From positions 310,001-374,000 of the forward strand of contig NZ_JASE01000005.1 of assembly GCF_000622325.1 (NCBI RefSeq): a stretch of DNA of 64,000 nt, read 5' to 3'. The notes under the pieces were generated by a model that made no database searches, was not told the origin of the DNA, and was given only the letters and a program-made list of their open reading frames with translations. Position 1 is the stretch's first letter. Every line of letters starts with the position of its first letter. This stretch comes from Sulfitobacter geojensis (lineage in GTDB: Bacteria; Pseudomonadota; Alphaproteobacteria; Rhodobacterales; Rhodobacteraceae). Shown piece after piece: positions 62,210 through 64,000 of this stretch. The translations under genes and the position numbers were made by a program.

Positions 62210-63769
62210 ATGATCATTCTGAAACGTGCGGCGGTTCTCGCCGCGCTTTTTCTGTTCACCACCACTGGTGCCATGGCACAAGATGTCTCGCTTAGCTCGC
62301 GGGATGGAAAGGTAGAACTGAGCGGAACGCTCTTGGGGTTTGATGGCGAATTTTACCGCCTGTCCACCGATTATGGCGAACTTACCATCGATGGTTCCGG
62401 GGTGTCCTGCACCGGGCCGGGTTGCCCGAATTTGCAGGACTTCGTCGCCGAAATTGAACTGTCCGGCTCTGCGACGATGGGTGCGGTTTTGATGCCCGCC
62501 CTTATCGATGCCTATGCGCAGCGCAGCGGATACTCCGTGTCACGCGAAGACGTCGATGCGACCCGCTTTGTACTGTCGCTTACCGATGTCGCAACAGGCA
62601 AACGCGCCGCGCGGTTCGGGTTTCGTGCCAGCAATACGGACGAAGGTTTCGCCGATCTTTTAGCTGACGAAGCAGATATTGTGATGGCGCTACGCGAAAT
62701 TCGCCCGGATGAACGCAAGCTTGCGCGAGAGGCCGGCATGGGAGATCTGACCGGTCCAAATCGCAGTCGGGTGCTGGCGCTGGATGCTGTTGTCCCAATC
62801 GTCGCTGCTGGCAACCCGCTGCGCAGCATCTCTCCGTTGAACTTGGCGCAGGTGTTTGCGGGGGAGATCACAAATTGGAACGCGTTAGGGGGGCCGGACG
62901 CACCGATCGAATTACATGTGCCAAACGTGTCCAGCGGGTTATCGCAAGCGTTAGAAGATCAGGTTTTGAAACCTGCCAAACTTGAATTGTCATCCGATGC
63001 CATTCGCAATCAAACGCCCGCGGACATCGCGCAAGCCGTCGCGAAAGATACCTTGGCCATCGGATTAACCAGTTATGCCGAGCGCCAGAGCACGCGTGTC
63101 CTGACCTTGGGTGGCACTTGCGGTTTCGCGCTGGATGCGGCGCGTCGTACCATCAAAACAGAAGATTACCCCCTGACCGCGCCGATGTTCCTGTATTTTC
63201 CGGCACGCCGACTGCCGCTGATTGCCCGCGAGTTTCTTGCGTTCTCACGCAGTGGCGCGGCGCAAAATGTTATCCGGCGGGCCGGTTTCGTCGACCAAGC
63301 CCCGGAGGAAATTTCGATTTCAGCGCAAGGCAACCGGTTTGCAAATGCGATCACAGTTGCAGGGCCGGAAATCCCGCTTGAGGAAATGCAGCGTATGGTG
63401 GCCACGCTGTCCCCTATGGCGCGGCTAACAACCTCGTTCCGGTTCGAAACAGGGTCGATCCGGCTTGATGCGCAATCCCGCTCGAACGTGCAGCAGCTTG
63501 CCCGCGCATTGGAGCAGGGCCGCTATGACGCCCGACAAATCCTGTTTGTCGGGTTCAGTGACGGACAAGGTGCTGCCAAGCCCAACCGTGACATTGCCCT
63601 GCGCCGTGCAGAAGCTGTGTTGCGCGCGGTCAGCGCAGCGGCTGTGACTGCCAATCTGGAGCGCGTCGATCTTGGTGTTGATGCCTTTGGCGAGGCTATG
63701 CCAATGGCGTGTGACGACACCAGCTGGGGCCGTCAGGTGAACCGGCGGGTCGAGGTCTGGGTGCGTTAA
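62210..63769 (+). CDS. Periplasmic fusion: PstS-like solute-binding domain plus OmpA C-terminal domain
   Basis: A 519-residue exported protein (signal [20 protein letters not shown]). After a short domain ([25 protein letters not shown]) comes a PstS/PBP-like domain, residues ~80-370: [67 protein letters not shown]. Residues ~400-519 are OmpA-like: the peptidoglycan-binding set [21 protein letters not shown] and NRRVEVWV. It would bind a small anion in the periplasm while attached to the wall. No transporter subunits adjoin it. Confidence 0.88.
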   Translation: MIILKRAAVLAALFLFTTTGAMAQDVSLSSRDGKVELSGTLLGFDGEFYRLSTDYGELTIDGSGVSCTGPGCPNLQDFVAEIELSGSATMGAVLMPALIDAYAQRSGYSVSREDVDATRFVLSLTDVATGKRAARFGFRASNTDEGFADLLADEADIVMALREIRPDERKLAREAGMGDLTGPNRSRVLALDAVVPIVAAGNPLRSISPLNLAQVFAGEITNWNALGGPDAPIELHVPNVSSGLSQALEDQVLKPAKLELSSDAIRNQTPADIAQAVAKDTLAIGLTSYAERQSTRVLTLGGTCGFALDAARRTIKTEDYPLTAPMFLYFPARRLPLIAREFLAFSRSGAAQNVIRRAGFVDQAPEEISISAQGNRFANAITVAGPEIPLEEMQRMVATLSPMARLTTSFRFETGSIRLDAQSRSNVQQLARALEQGRYDARQILFVGFSDGQGAAKPNRDIALRRAEAVLRAVSAAAVTANLERVDLGVDAFGEAMPMACDDTSWGRQVNRRVEVWVR

Positions 63770-64000
63770 AGGTATCCTTCGGATCGAAAACTAAGTTCGG
63801 TTGATTTGCCGATGATCAAGTGGTCGTGCAGCGTCAAACCCAAGGCTTCGCAAGCCCGCGCAATTTGCTCTGTCATGTCGATGTCGGAGGCTGAGGGAGT
63901 CGGATCGCCCGAGGGATGGTTGTGGACAAGAATCAGCGCGGAGGCGTTGAGTTCAAGCGCCCGTTTGGCCACCTCACGCGGGTAGACCGGCACGTGATCT
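63766..64000 (-). CDS. radC: RadC family JAB-domain protein, N-terminal part off the right edge
   Basis: The last 77 or so residues of a RadC-type protein. [36 protein letters not shown] contains the JAMM metal motif [14 protein letters not shown], and [21 protein letters not shown] is the usual C-terminus. The name DNA repair protein RadC is historical; a metal-dependent hydrolase fold is all the sequence shows. Its stop codon shares a TTAA with the convergent OmpA-fusion gene. Confidence 0.92.
   Translation of the reverse strand, partial: DHVPVYPREVAKRALELNASALILVHNHPSGDPTPSASDIDMTEQIARACEALGLTLHDHLIIGKSTELSFRSEGYL

Noticed and set aside
1-64000. CRISPR array, prophage, insertion sequence, integrated element or toxin-antitoxin locus
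   Set aside because: No regularly spaced repeats, no transposase, integrase or phage structural genes, no terminal repeats, and no typical small toxin/antitoxin gene pairs were found.

Overview
The window reads as a gene-dense piece of an alphaproteobacterial chromosome from the Rhodobacteraceae (Roseobacter-type marine bacteria). The basis is protein similarity as I recognise it: a TRAP transporter operon, a short IlvA, ComF next to an NDUFAF5-like methyltransferase, GrxC followed by a nitrilase-family protein, a YlxR/L7Ae fusion between nusA and infB, and a receiver-PP2C protein of the RbaY type. Moderately high GC, GTG starts and many 1-11 bp gene overlaps agree. I saw no rRNA, tRNA, insertion sequence, prophage or CRISPR array. 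No gene-free stretch exceeds 300 bases.

Layout. 1-8.7 kb: mutS (cut by the left edge), a GT61-type glycosyltransferase, maeB and a ribokinase-like gene, msrA, a sulfotransferase-like protein and a DUF7282-like exported protein. 8.7-17.1 kb: argG and ilvA (divergent), an SDR, an orphan Hpt protein divergent from a receiver-PP2C phosphatase, a Nudix protein, then hslO / CoA pyrophosphatase / CCA-adding enzyme overlapping head to tail. 17.1-24.6 kb: a short leader ORF with a terminator-like hairpin ahead of two overlapping ABC exporter half-transporters, a TrmA/RumA-type RNA methyltransferase, two L,D-transpeptidase-fold proteins flanking a CAP-domain lipoprotein, and a tiny exported protein.

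24.6-42.4 kb is a sugar-acid catabolic region of two transcription units in each direction around a GntR regulator. The leftward operon (SDR, IlvD/Edd dehydratase, FAH-family hydrolase, 2-hydroxyacid dehydrogenase, LysE exporter) has the composition of a non-phosphorylating diketo-acid route. The rightward genes are a beta-hydroxyacid dehydrogenase and a DenD-like enzyme, then a TRAP transporter with a galactarolactone-cycloisomerase-like enolase, an altronate/galactarate dehydratase, a Gfo/Idh oxidoreductase, a second beta-hydroxyacid dehydrogenase, an EamA transporter and KDG kinase. Together they would import sugar acids and convert them to KDPG, pyruvate and two- to four-carbon acids.

42.4-64 kb is housekeeping: hemH, a BioC-like methyltransferase, comF, grxC, a nitrilase homologue, a MarR regulator, ubiG, pip, a short extracellular-solute-binding protein, rimP-nusA-ylxR-infB behind a probable attenuator, a 43-residue unannotated small protein, ppi-argJ-mutT, secA, an unknown envelope protein, a PstS-like/OmpA fusion, and radC (cut by the right edge). 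All coordinates and motifs were read by eye; family assignments are from recognition, not from a database search.
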